In this document: piece after piece, positions 1-23,350 of the stretch
Numbering within the stretch: position 1 is the first letter of the stretch
Layout of the letters: each line of letters opens with the position of its first letter
Assembly: GCA_963931865.1 (NCBI GenBank)
Contig: OZ007505.1
Location: 7,623,415-7,687,414 of the forward strand
DNA length: 64,000 nucleotides
Direction: 5' to 3'
From: Axinella damicornis
Lineage: Eukaryota; Porifera; Demospongiae; Axinellida; Axinellidae
Translations under genes and position numbers: made by a program
The notes under the pieces: generated by a model
What the model saw: only the letters and a program-made list of their open reading frames with translations
Databases searched by the model: none
What the model was told of the DNA's origin: nothing

Positions 1-364
1 TGATGTCACATCCTTGGGAGATAGGTTCTGCGACAGCAGAAAGGGCGGGACAGGGGGAGGTTTGTGGGTGCACCCGGAGGGTGCAAACAGCATGGCCGTG
101 TCTGGGCTCCGCGATAGAAAGGTCTTGGTCGGCACTGGGAGGGCCATTTCTGCCGTTTTTGGCATAAATGGACTTAGAAAGTAGCTGTCTTGCCTTGTAG
201 GGCCTCCATTTCCAGCATACATCGCCCGTTTTTTAGCTACGGCAGGTTGGCATTTCTCGGGAGGCTTGATTGCAAGCTCGTTAATTGGTGGGTGTGGTTA
301 AGTCATGTATATGCTCAGTATAGCTGAAATTACCTGTGTGAGCAGTTTCGAGCCCAGCAATGCC

Positions 365-810
365 AGGGAACAGAAATTATCATCAGATGACCGCCTGACA
401 CTCTCTGTGAGGTAGGTCATGTGATCAACTGACCACCTGACACTCTCTGTGAGGTAGGTCATGTGATCAACTGACCACCTGACACTCTCTGTGAGGTAGG
501 TCATGTGATCAACTGACCACCTGACACTCTCTTTGAGGCAGGTCATGTGATCAACTGACCGCCTGACACTCTGTGAGTTAGGTCATGTGATCAGCCGACT
601 CACTGACAATCTGTAAGGTAGGTCGTCATGGGATCAGCTGACTCACTGACACTGTGAGGTGTGTATGTCATGTGATCAACTGACTCACTGACAATCTGTA
701 AGGTAGGTCATGTGATCAGCTGACTCACTGACATTATGAGATGTGTAGCTCATGTGATCAGCTGACTCACTGACATTATGAGATGTGTAGCTCATGTGAT
801 CAGCTCTTCA
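365..810. repeat. Minisatellite with roughly 40-60 bp units
   Basis: About ten imperfect tandem units, each built on a core such as CACTCTCTGTGAGGTAGGTC followed by ATGTGATCAACTGACC. The first four or five units are nearly identical and later ones diverge. Short open frames here only translate the repeat. It lies just upstream of the SH2 exon at 929, probably in an intron of that gene. Confidence 0.9.
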
Positions 811-928
811 TTTGACACCCATCTTGTCCCCCCTCCTCCCTTCTATTTCTCCCCTTCCTCACCTTCTCCCTCCCACCTTACCCCACCTCTCCCTCCCACC
901 TTAACGTCTCCTTCCCTTCTACCTACAG

Positions 929-1287
929 ATGTAAGAATTCTGTGAAGCACTATCGTGTCATCTGGGACGGACGCCACTTCTGTTTTGGTCTTGGGAAGTT
1001 TCCGGACGCTGATACTCTCATGGAACATTTTGACAACCAGCCTATTATCAGTGGAGACTCAGGTATATATGGCACTACATCAACATGCAAGTAGCATAGC
1101 TGCCTCCATACCCCCCCCCCCCCTTTCCATCCCTCCCTCCCTCCCTCCCTCCCTCCCTCCCTCCCCTATCACATGCTCCCTCCCTCCCTCCCTCCCCAGA
1201 CTGATAACGTCCTATCGTACGTTCTTCATGTTTGCCAGCAGTGAGTCAGAAGTTGATGAGTGGGTGGACATACTGGACTGGAAACTG
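929..1287 (+). CDS. DAPP1-like SH2/PH adaptor, two internal exons only
   Basis: Exon 929-1062 follows a good acceptor (CTACAG) and ends at a GT donor. It encodes the C-terminal half of an SH2 domain, including SVKHYRVIWDGRHFCF and MEHFDNQPIISGDSG. Exon 1200-1287 encodes the last strand and helix of a PH domain, including YRTFFMFASSESEVDEWVDI and LDWKL, before GTAAGA. The order and both segments resemble DAPP1 (Bam32), an adaptor binding phosphotyrosine and 3-phosphoinositides at the plasma membrane in vertebrate B cells. The SH2 exon leaves in phase 1 but the PH exon enters in phase 2, and direct joining gives an immediate stop, so exons for the linker and the first half of the PH domain are missing between 1063 and 1199. 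That gap holds only C-rich low-complexity sequence. The N-terminal exons presumably lie left of the window, and I could not find a last exon downstream. Confidence 0.75.
1063..1199. repeat. C-run and (CCCT)n low-complexity tract
   Basis: A run of about 12 C is followed by long CCCT repeats, interrupted once near 1,166-1,175. It occupies the place where exons for half a PH domain are expected, so a collapsed or deleted assembly segment is possible. Confidence 0.85.
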
Positions 1288-1350
1288 GTAAGACCAATCA
1301 TGAATAATTCATTAGGTGATGTTGACAGACTTCCACACGGTGGTTGAAGC

Positions 1351-1750
1351 TAGCCTCATTCCCAGGCCCACACGCGAAACACGGAAGTGGGCCTGGTGAC
1401 ACTTGGCAAAATTCCCGTATGTGCTGAGCTCAGCAGTCTTGATTTCGGGTAGGCGAATCACGTTCGTCCATTGCCAATTATTGCGTAGTAATTACATTCT
1501 TTATCCTGTGAAAGTGTATATAGCTGTTTGATAAAACTGCTGTTCTAGCCTTCAAGACTCACCTCTGGTCGCTCCTTGGCAAGGACTTTCTACTTAGCCA
1601 TCACCAACAGCCACCTTCCGTGTGATTTCGAATGCATCCAAGTTAATCACTAATGCAGTTATGCTGACTGTGCACGTACAGTGTATGGGAATTTGCCAAG
1701 TGCCACCAGGCCTCTTCCGCGTTCCGCGTGTGGGCCTGGGTACAAGGCTA
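1351..1750. mobile_element. TAGCC hairpin MITE, long member (400 bp)
   Basis: Inverted ends of about 70 bp begin TAGCCTCATTCCCAGGCCC on the left, with the imperfect complement on the right ending GGGCCTGGGTACAAGGCTA. The 9-bp target duplication GGTTGAAGC is seen at 1342-1350 and 1751-1759. This is the longest member of a hairpin family scattered through the window. It has no coding capacity, so it must have been moved by proteins encoded elsewhere. Confidence 0.9.
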
Positions 1751-1759
1751 GGTTGAAGC

Positions 1760-2533
1760 CCTTATACAATCAATGTTTGCCATAGCTATCTGGTATTGTC
1801 TAGACCCCTCCCTCCCCAGTCACACTTTACCCCTTGGAACACTTGGGCAGTGTCATTGGCCTCAGGCTTGCCCTGGACCAATTAGCAATGCAACCAGTTC
1901 CAAGTGGTCTTGTAAGGGCTCTAAGAAGCACTAAAAGTGCAGTCCCATGTCCACCCTGCTTGCAAAGCTGAAGTGCACTGCCAACAATGGGCCAATGAAC
2001 CACAATTGGTCACTGGGAATAGACTTAGAAGAGAACGTTGCACTCGGTATGTGAATGAAATTTGAAGCTGAGGATTGTGCCATTGTGGTCAACGCTTTCC
2101 AATGATGTCCTTAAAATCTCGGTCACATTTCTGTCAAAAATCAAGGTCGGCCAAAGGCTATATATAATCCATGGATTGTTGTGATAAATTCAACCGACAG
2201 CAAAATGGACATCGATCATTGGAATGCTCCATTCATGCTGATCACAAGTGTGCTAATCCCAGCTTCGTATCACACTCCTAGCTCTCCTATCCCAAGACAC
2301 CTAGCATATTAGGCACCAATTGAATGCTTAGTTGGTGTGAACCACATCAGGAGCGCATGAGCCGCCGAAGGCGGCTCATGCGCTCCTGAGATCTCTGATC
2401 ATATCATCCAGCAACTGACACCACAAACTTCAATCATGCATATATCACATGACTTCCACTACATAAATGTTTTGGTCAACCATATATGGTAACTTTGGGT
2501 GCATGATGAAAAGTGGTTCAAGTGGATGGTCAC
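1760..2533. other. Non-coding stretch with one perfect palindrome
   Basis: No supported exon. The only structure is a 40-bp palindrome at about 2350-2389 (arms AGGAGCGCATGAGCCGCC around a 4-base loop), a member of the GAGCGCATGA hairpin family described separately. Confidence 0.6.
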
Positions 2534-2616
2534 TAGCCTCGTTCCCAGGCTCCTCCCCCTGCACACGCCATATTTTTCCTTCACTGCACGCACGGGGGAG
2601 CCTGGGAACGAGGCTA
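2534..2616. mobile_element. TAGCC hairpin MITE (83 bp)
   Basis: Inverted ends TAGCCTCGTTCCCAGGCTCC and its complement flank a short loop. The 9-bp target duplication GATGGTCAC lies at 2525-2533 and 2617-2625. The short open frames crossing it are repeat-derived. Confidence 0.92.
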
Positions 2617-3186
2617 GATGGTCACAACATCGATAATTTGCGTGCATGGATAGTTGTATCCGATTAATGAGGTGATACATAATACCACTTTCAGAACTGA
2701 AAGGACTTTTGGCACAGCCTATACTTAAATTCTGCATAATGATCGATATGGACTGCACATAATCTTCAGATGAAACTGAGGTCGTACAATGGCATCAGAC
2801 AATTTACCTGACAAGACCCCCTGCACCCTGAAATTATTAGTTGCATGCTAACTCTTATCAGAATGTACTTCAGGCGATGACGGCTGCAGTGATAATTAGG
2901 TCCTGTGTTTATTCCCCATGGGCCAGACAATACTGTTACTAGGGGCCGGCCAGGTTTATGACTTTGCAACGTAAAGCACGATCGATCTGTGCATGGCTAC
3001 ATTGTTATGATTGTGTGAGTAAACGTGCTATAGCCGAATAGAAAATCTAGTGTGAACAGCTGTCTATCAGTGGGGGCGGGGATACGCATGTGTCGATAAC
3101 TATAAGTCATGTGAAAGGAAACAATATTGCAATGTATATAGAGGAACAGCAAAATCAGCTGAAGGGAGAATAAGCCTATACTTGTT

Positions 3187-3520
3187 GCAGCCCCGAATGA
3201 ACACACCCAAAAGAAAGGGGGGGAAAATCAAATCCTATATATTATAGTCTACTTGTAGCAGCCCTGAATGAACACACCCAAAGAAAAAAAAGAAAGGGGG
3301 GAAAAAAGAAAAGGAAAAAAAAAAAGAATAAGCCTATATAATCTAGCAGCCCCGATTGAACACACCCAAAAGAACAAAAAAAGAATGGTGGGAAAAAAAG
3401 GAAAAGAAAAAAAAAGAATAAGCTATACTTATACTATATATAGCAGCCCTGAATGAACACTCAACCAAAAGAAAAAAAAGAAGGGGGAAAAAAGGAAAAA
3501 AATACAACCTAGCAACACAC
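3187..3520. repeat. Purine-rich tandem repeat, about 80-bp unit
   Basis: Four imperfect units each contain CAGCCC(T/C)GAATGAACAC followed by A/G-rich sequence. Lysine-rich open frames here are translations of the repeat. The flanking stretch 2,617-4,100 otherwise shows no convincing coding exon. Confidence 0.85.
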
Positions 3521-4102
3521 CTACCCCTCCGTGACAGGTCAGACACCGAAGTGTAAGCCTCAGGAGCGCTGGATAGGCGTCGGTGACTGGAATCACAGGA
3601 GGCTAACCTGCTTTCAACCAGAACACCTTTCTTTAGCTTCGGTGGTCAGATGGGAACCGGCGTACTCCGGCTGCTAGGCGGGGAAGTCAGGAACCGGTGT
3701 GTACGGAGTGGCCCAGACTCGTACTCGGTTATTGGGGAGACGAACACTCAACCCCCAGGCTGTAAAGCAAGTGCTTAGTGAGTGTGCCATCCCGACTTCC
3801 CGCCAAAACTTGCTACAAATTCAGTATTTAAACCCGCTTCCGGTTGCGCGCGCCTCCGCGGTTCAAAGGTCACGGCTGCAGTCAAGTAAACGGTAGTCTT
3901 GCGGGCCAGCCTCTCGCCACACCAAGCAGGCGACAGGCTATTCTGTGAAATTGGCATGCTCCTTCTGAAGCTTTGGAATGAGGGTGAGGTCAGTATTCCG
4001 CCATTACGTGTAGAACTGTTGCAAATAGACTAGACAGAGTCGAGTGTAGTGACTTAGATTATTTTGAAGTCATGCATAGCATAGTAAGTTTTTGGAGGTA
4101 TT

Positions 4103-5868
4103 CTACCCACTACTTGAGGTTTTGACATTAATGTGGTGGATGCCCAGTCTTAGTTCTGGGTTGAAGGGTCCACTGGGAAGTAAGTCAAGGTACAAGGTGG
4201 GTAATGTTGCACTCTGTGGTTCATTGCAGTACCTTTGTAGGGTGACCAAGGCTTTAAACATTTCAAATCGTCCATTATGTAACTCATTCATGAGGCTGAT
4301 GTTACAAACAAGCCCCCGGAACATTATGGATGCTAGTACGAACAACAGCCAATTTCCCTTAACTTCAATCCTTTCACTGGGTTTAGCCAAGATATGAATG
4401 TATAGGTCACGAAGTTTTCGCTCTGCAGGTGAAGCAGATGATTCACATTTTTGACACAAAAGTTTAACTGTCAATTTCTTTTCTCCAAATGTATCTGATT
4501 GGGTCTGGTCCCATATAAAATTTCCAGCTCCTTCACAATGTACCTGACGGAAAGTAGACAGGAGGCTTTTGGGGAATATATGGCTATCTGGGTCTCCCTC
4601 GCTCTCACGGTTTCGTCTATCCTGCTTTTTGGAACAACACGGGGCATACCTTGGATTTTCCACCAATGCGATAGAGCTGATTGGCAATAAGGTAAAAGAA
4701 TAACTGGCTCAGTACCTGTGAAGAATCTGTTTGGAAACCAAAATCCTCGTTCCAACGCTCCATCAACTCCTCCAATCTATGCTCGTACTCTTCTTCCTTT
4801 CCTTTGATGCATTTTTCGTACTTAGGACCAACGTAAGAATGTGCAGTCTTGTGGAGTTCCCTGAACAGGCTAAGTGGTGTGCCGTCGTCAGCATCTACAG
4901 CAGCCGGCGCCTCTGCCAAGCCTAACTTCATGAGTGAAGTGCTGAGGTTCATTCTGAAGGTCTTCCAACTTTCTGTTACCTCCAATTGCAATTCTATACT
5001 AGTTACTTCATTCTGTATGTATGATCTTTGTTCTAGTGATGCAACTGTGCTCCTTAGAGTGGCTATTACCCCGTCTTTTTCTTCAATTTGGTTTTCAAGC
5101 CTTTTCTCATTTTGATCCTTATGTTGCAGTTCCATTTTGCACTGTTGAAGTTCTACCACAAGTTCTGCACTGCTGAATGACGAGGACCCCGCTGCATCTT
5201 CACCATTCTGAGGTGGACTATCTGTAAGAGCTGGGGTTTCACCGGGTTCTGAGCTTGAAAACTGGCCACATTAGTAACAGGGGCAGAAAGGGAACGTACT
5301 ATCGGATACTGAGGCTTGGGTGGTAGCAGTAGTCCCTCTTGTGCAACAAAAGTATCTCGGGAAACACGTATGTCTTCAGAATCTTCAGCTTGGGCAGGCA
5401 GATTTTCCTTCCTCTGATCGTCTGAACTTGCAGCATTTGGTTCCTTCTCCCGAGGGTTGTCATGTTTTCCAGGCCAAGGATTTAGTTCCACATCACCAGC
5501 TATCAGCAGCAAGAAGAAAATAACCATTCCCAAACGAGAGTAACATGTTCCACTATACATTGATACTGATGTAAGGTTGCCATCCATGGCTTTTCGGCAC
5601 GTGTAGATTCACGACCATGTGTACAAAGCACTGTGGGACTCACCAGGCATGCTAGGCAGACAACGGTGACAGAGGGAAACCAGAAACCAACACCAACATA
5701 GTCGGGTGATTTCAGCACCAGTTGAGCAGCCAATATCGCAAACTCGACGGACAGAACATAAGACGCTGCAAAACCAATAGAAATGAGTAGGGCACACACT
5801 AATTTCGAGGGCAGTTGCTTCGTCCGGACTGCTGGAGCCTTGTGTCGTTCCAAGAGTTGATTCTTCAT
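4103..5868 (-). CDS. Membrane/coiled-coil protein with degenerate 2A-like motif, function unknown
   Basis: I do not recognise the family. Exon A (5868-5644) starts MKNQLLERHKAP and encodes two hydrophobic helices before a GTGAGT donor. A second frame (about 5550-5300) encodes a further hydrophobic helix, VIFFLLLIA, running directly into GDVELNPWPG. This closely resembles the 2A ribosome-skipping peptide, but the glycine before the final proline is tryptophan, so skipping is probably lost. The next exon, about 5207-4650, encodes a coiled coil (ELVVELQQCKMELQHKDQ, then EEEYEHRLEELMERW). A 106-bp intron (4649-4544, good pyrimidine tract) preserves frame into the last exon, which has LLCQKCESS and a hydrophobic stretch and stops at 4103. 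A 92-bp intron (5299-5208) joins the 2A-like exon to the coiled coil in phase. The junction between exon A and the 2A-like exon is unresolved: no phase-0 acceptor is visible, and direct splicing past the 2A-like exon is also in frame, so alternative splicing or a frameshift is possible. Confidence 0.6.
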
Positions 5869-6432
5869 ACTCCGTACCCAACTGTCATAATTATGATGTC
5901 TTCAAACCATGCAACCACGCCCTAAATTGGGAGGCAGCAAACTCTAATTGCAGGGGTTTACCTTTTGAAGTCGGAGGTACTGGTCTGCATGGAGGAACTT
6001 GACTGAACACAGCATGTACTTAAACTATATATAGCTCGACTCGAGTCACTTGACTGCCCTGTATATATAAAGCTTTCATGCAATACTACGGACCTTTCGC
6101 TATAGATCAGGCCCAATTGGGTGCACACTGAGTCCAGACAGAACTGAAACTATATTACAGCAGCTCTTATTGTATTTGCACCTTCAGATGTAATTTGCTA
6201 TATATTAGTGCATACAATATCATTCCCTCCCTCCTTCCCTTCCCCACCTAGCCTCATTCCCAGGCTCCCCATGTGCGACAAAAAGCTGCTGGGTTACGAG
6301 GCTATCCCCATGCACCCTGACATTGTGAATGCCTTGATTAAAATAAAAATTCACCATAGCTAATACCAAAAACACTCGATTAAACTCTGACATGTCATCA
6401 AAAAGAGTTCACTTCTCCGTGACTAATCGCTG
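5869..6432. other. Intergenic stretch between two minus-strand genes
   Basis: The upstream region of the 2A-like gene and the 3' flank of HSD17B4. It contains a short imperfect CCTCATTCCCAGGC hairpin near 6243-6302 and no coding signal that I can support. Confidence 0.6.
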
Positions 6433-19626
<13,194 letters not shown>

Positions 19627-19776
19627 GATGTTCATACTTCTATAAAGTGTGCTGCAGCTAGCTAGCTCAGGTCAATCAGCAGATATTCAATCGAGATCGA
19701 TCCTTGTCACGTGCATAGTCTCTCGGGCCGCGCCGCGCGCCCGCCCCGTGGCAGGCCGCTTTGCATTCCACACAAC
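19627..19776. promoter_or_regulatory. Putative bidirectional promoter of HSD17B4
   Basis: A 150-bp gap between the HSD17B4 start codon (minus) and a possible start codon at 19777 (plus). The segment 19725-19760 is strongly GC- and CpG-rich in an otherwise AT-leaning region, and an E-box CACGTG lies at 19708-19713. Function is inferred from position and composition only. Confidence 0.5.
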
Positions 19777-19807
19777 ATGAAAGAACTCCTGGAACAAGAA
19801 ATCCAAG
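19777..19807 (+). CDS. Possible first exon of a divergent gene
   Basis: ATG opens MKELLEQEIQ and the frame runs into a donor-like AAG|GTATTT at 19807. The position, head-to-head with HSD17B4 across a CpG-rich gap, is what suggests a gene. No continuing exon could be recognised before the receptor-like gene at 23,351, so the remainder may be lost, far away or never existed. Confidence 0.3.
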
Positions 19808-20032
19808 GTATTTGGAGCTATATAGGCAAAATTTAGTGTGGGGCTAATGAAGTTTGCTCAGGTATCAGCTCTGACTGAGAATTTACAATGCAACTTCCCT
19901 AGGCCTAGGCACCCACGAAATATTATATTTTACAAGCATTACGAGTTAGCAGTAAGTATATATTATACACATTCATCTTACATGAGAACTGGGGAATGCA
20001 ATTAAATTCTAAATCTTTAAGTCCCATAAAGT

Positions 20033-22430
20033 TACATACACACATCGAAGACATTATCCATTGTACATGACATGGCTAATTTCTTACTAGGCAGCCTCGT
20101 ACGGATCGTTCCCTGGCCCCTCCCAGGTTTTCGCACTGCAGCTGATGAAACTGGAATCCATGATGCAACTCTTTGTTGACTCATAGCTACATAGTACGTG
20201 CCACATCTAACGTGTCATGTATCAGTGATCAATCAAGTTTCATGTCGGCCAGTATTCGGGATGACCATGTCCAAGCTGAGCTCCTGATACTGAGTAATGA
20301 GGTGGAAGCTTTGATGTTGGCAGGCTTCCACATGACTGGTGTTTAAAGCCCTCCTACAATAGCCTCGTTCCCAGGCCGTTCCCACCGCCAGTATTTGAAA
20401 TTCTGGTGGTGGGAACGGCCTAGGAACAAGGCTACTCATACAATATTCACATTTCATTGTTATGGGGTATGCTATATGGAAGATATCTGCTATCAACCGT
20501 ATGCCTTGTTTTCTGCTTTTTGCCGTTCTGCTATCCCTACATCTCCTTACATTTTAATGGGGGTTTTTTTACTCTTGTATAAGCAAGTACATATACCTCA
20601 AACTTGCCATGAAGTAACCCGACATCTGTAGTTCTTAGAAATGTTTACGTTCTTCATGTCTCAAACTGGCTATGAAGTAACCCAACATTAATTGTTCTTG
20701 GAAACATTTACGTTTTGCATGTAGCTATGTATACCTCAAAATTGCATTACAGCTATTCATGAGTACATGGAGTGTAACGATGCCATGCACCATTGCAGCA
20801 AAGAATTTACAACTTTAATTTCGTACGGTTTTCCAGGTAATGTTGGAGAAATGTTACTCCTACAGGTAAAATAACTGCTACATTACCTGTAGGAGTTATT
20901 TCTATGCATGTAGTTATTTGCATGTATGTATATGTACCTCAAACTGGCTTTGAAGTAGTTCTTGGAATTCGAAATGTTAATTTACATTTTGCATGTATGC
21001 AGTGTAGCTAAAAACTGGCATTACAGCGCTACTCATGAGTGTAATGATGCCATGCACTCACTAATAGTACCATGACATACCAGTAAATTTGTATTACTAC
21101 TTCCTTATGGTTTTTCAGCTAATGTAGGAGAACTGCTATACTCTACAGGTGAATAACTCCTACATTACCTGTAGGAGTTATTTCTATGTATGTATACCTC
21201 ACGTTATTTGCATGTATGTATGTATACCTCAAACTGGCTATGAAGTATAACCCAACATTAATTATGGAAACATTTACATTCTGCATGTATGTATACCTCA
21301 AACTGGCATTACAGCTATATTCATGAGTATTATAATGCATGAATGCACTCACTATAATAGTACCATGACATACCATTGCAGTATTACTACACCCCCTGTA
21401 CTTCCTGTATGGTTTTCCAGGTAAAATAACTCCTACATTACCTGTAGGAGTTATTCCTACGTATGTATGTATGTATGTATACCTTGCACATGCATAGTCT
21501 ACCTCTATGAAGTAACCCAACATTTGTAGTTCTTGGAAACGTTTACATTTTGCATGTATGCAATAAAAACTACTCATGAGTACATGGAATGTGATATGAT
21601 GCCATGCACTCACTATAATAGTGACATGCCCAGTCTCGTGCCCACACTCACAAGGGTCTGGGAAGGAGACTATACCATGACATACCATTGCAGTATACAG
21701 TTACAAATTTACTACTTCCTGTACGGTTTCCAGGTAATGTAACTAATTGAAATGACTTGATTGCTTTATAATGCAGGATGCATACTGTCTGTCTTTAGTT
21801 TGCCAGTATAGCAGTATACGTAACAGCTGCTTGTGTAGTTATTGATTAATGATAATTGTAATTGTTGGACTTCAAAACGGCAAAGAGGAGAACTTTGACA
21901 AACTTTCAATCAGACTGTGTCGATCTTATTGATTGGAGTGTTATTATTGGAAATCAAGAAAGCACTGCTGATAAAGTTATCCATTAAGGGTGAGTGCTGT
22001 ACCTTTTAGAGTAGTGCAGAACCCCTCCTCTACTATTTGTGGGTAATAATCAGTATTGGCTCCAGCATATTAATATTTAGGCAGGTGTTAAATTGTACAT
22101 ATTTGGCGGTAGATTCATAGAGGGAATTGCATTAATTATTATGCTGGTGGAACGGGAACACTTTGTGATTTGAGTGTTGTCTCTGATCACCGTTCACGGT
22201 GAAATTCAATGTAGCTACCACACAACGCCAACCAGGTAACTGCATGGAAATTATGATATTCCTTCCTTGAAGCTCAGCTATTATATTGCTAACAAAATAT
22301 TGCATTCTATAGCATTGAAAGATGTTAGAGAACAATACACCTAGCAAGTATTCCCGCAGAGTATCTGTGCATCATGAAGAAAGGACCAAATTAATGTAAA
22401 TCAGACAGGGGACGTATGCGTGACAAAAAG
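20033..22430. repeat. 5' flanking duplicon, copy A
   Basis: This stretch lies upstream of the first receptor-like gene and is repeated at about 31,400-35,110 (upstream of the second gene). Part of it recurs at 59,160-59,820 (upstream of the third). Inside it, 20,590-21,740 is a tandem array of roughly 250-290 bp units, each with TATACCTCAAACTGGC and a palindrome AATAACTCCTACA...TGTAGGAGTTATT. No coding exon was seen. Confidence 0.85.
20360..20434. mobile_element. TAGCC hairpin MITE (75 bp)
   Basis: Ends TAGCCTCGTTCCCAGGCCG and CGGCCTAGGAACAAGGCTA. The flanks CTCCTACAA and CTCATACAA are a near-perfect 9-bp duplication. A partly eroded copy sits at the same place in the second duplicon (31712 onward), so the insertion predates the duplication. 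Confidence 0.88.
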
Positions 22431-22539
22431 TTTGCTTCTGCATAACAATATAGTGTATACACATAATTATCATCTCACTATTAGCTTAAATATGGTACCT
22501 AGGAACTGGAACGCAATTAAAACCTAGGATGTTCCTTAC

Positions 22540-22594
22540 TTGTCTCGGCCCCAGACCCAAACCTGGGGTTGGTTTGGGTCTGGGACCGAGACTA
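22540..22594. mobile_element. Hairpin MITE with GTCTCGG ends (55 bp)
   Basis: Ends TTGTCTCGGCCCCAGACCC and GGGTCTGGGACCGAGACTA. A perfect 9-bp duplication GTTCCTTAC lies at 22531-22539 and 22595-22603. It is a GTCTCG-ended subfamily of the TAGCC hairpins. Confidence 0.9.
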
Positions 22595-22734
22595 GTTCCT
22601 TACATGCCATTACACCATGTACATGACATGGCTAATTTCTTAGTAGGAAGTGCATATCGGCCTAGCTAATTATAAGCGACGAAAAGCTGGGCGGGGCCTG
22701 GGAACAAGGCTAAAGTGCATAATTATGCAGCTTC

Positions 22735-23022
22735 AAGATGGGATGGCTGGTGGCCGGTGGTTATTCGACTGCTAATTGAAAGGTTGCTGGTTCGAGTCCC
22801 ACCGTTGCTATAGGAGACTTTATTTCTCCTAGGAGTTGACTCAGCTCTATATACCCTAAAAAATGAGTTGGTATGTTCTTGAAGGTGTTTCACCTGAAAT
22901 AGTTCACACCGCATCCTTCGGAGGGGATGTAAAGCCGTCGGTTTCGGGGGACTTGGGTCAATAGGCTCTGCTTCTACAGGCCCTCAATGGCCACTATCGT
23001 GGTAAACCCCTCAAGGGTAGTT
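22735..23022 (+). mobile_element. tRNA-derived SINE
   Basis: A tRNA-like head carries an intact RNA polymerase III B box GGTTCGAGTCC (22789-22799) and a weaker A box. It is followed by an unrelated body with the SINE-like block GGAGGGGATGTAAAGCCGTC at about 22919-22938. The block is absent from the corresponding flank of the second gene, consistent with insertion or loss after duplication. It is not a functional tRNA because the acceptor stem does not pair. Confidence 0.72.
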
Positions 23023-23320
23023 CAAATTGAAGATTTTTATACAAAAAAGTATCATTTCTCATAGCTACACGCATAGTACATGAAACTACACTGCCAAAAT
23101 AAATGTTAGCATCTGCATGGTGCATTCTTCACACACTTCATTGCTATAAGATAGAGCCATCCCATTCGGACTCAAACACCATGTAGGAGCACTCGGGCAG
23201 TACTTATGTGGGTTAAAGCTCTCGGCTCTATAATACTTTACTAGTTTTCGCAGTTGTACATGAATTGTTTCTGCATGGTAATGTGGTTCCTCATGAATTA
23301 AGCAAGCCGTTACTTTCTAT

Positions 23321-23332
23321 AACAGCAATTTC
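23321..23332 (+). promoter_or_regulatory. Conserved splice-acceptor-like site in the 5' leader
   Basis: TTTCTATAACAG lies 19-30 bases before the start codon and is kept in copy 2 (about 52,098-52,109). Copy 3 has TTTCCCTAACAG at about 60,312-60,323. The pyrimidine run plus CAG suggests an intron in the 5' leader or a trans-splice acceptor. Confidence 0.45.
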
Positions 23333-23350
23333 CACTTAATCTACTGGAAT

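Noticed and set aside
5503..5868. 121-codon frame taken as a complete protein
   Set aside because: Its last 45 codons overlap, in another frame, the hydrophobic/2A-like coding segment, and a strong GTGAGT donor ends the plausible coding part at 5644.
22735..22810. Functional tRNA gene
   Set aside because: The B box is perfect, but the acceptor and anticodon stems do not pair and a SINE-like body follows.
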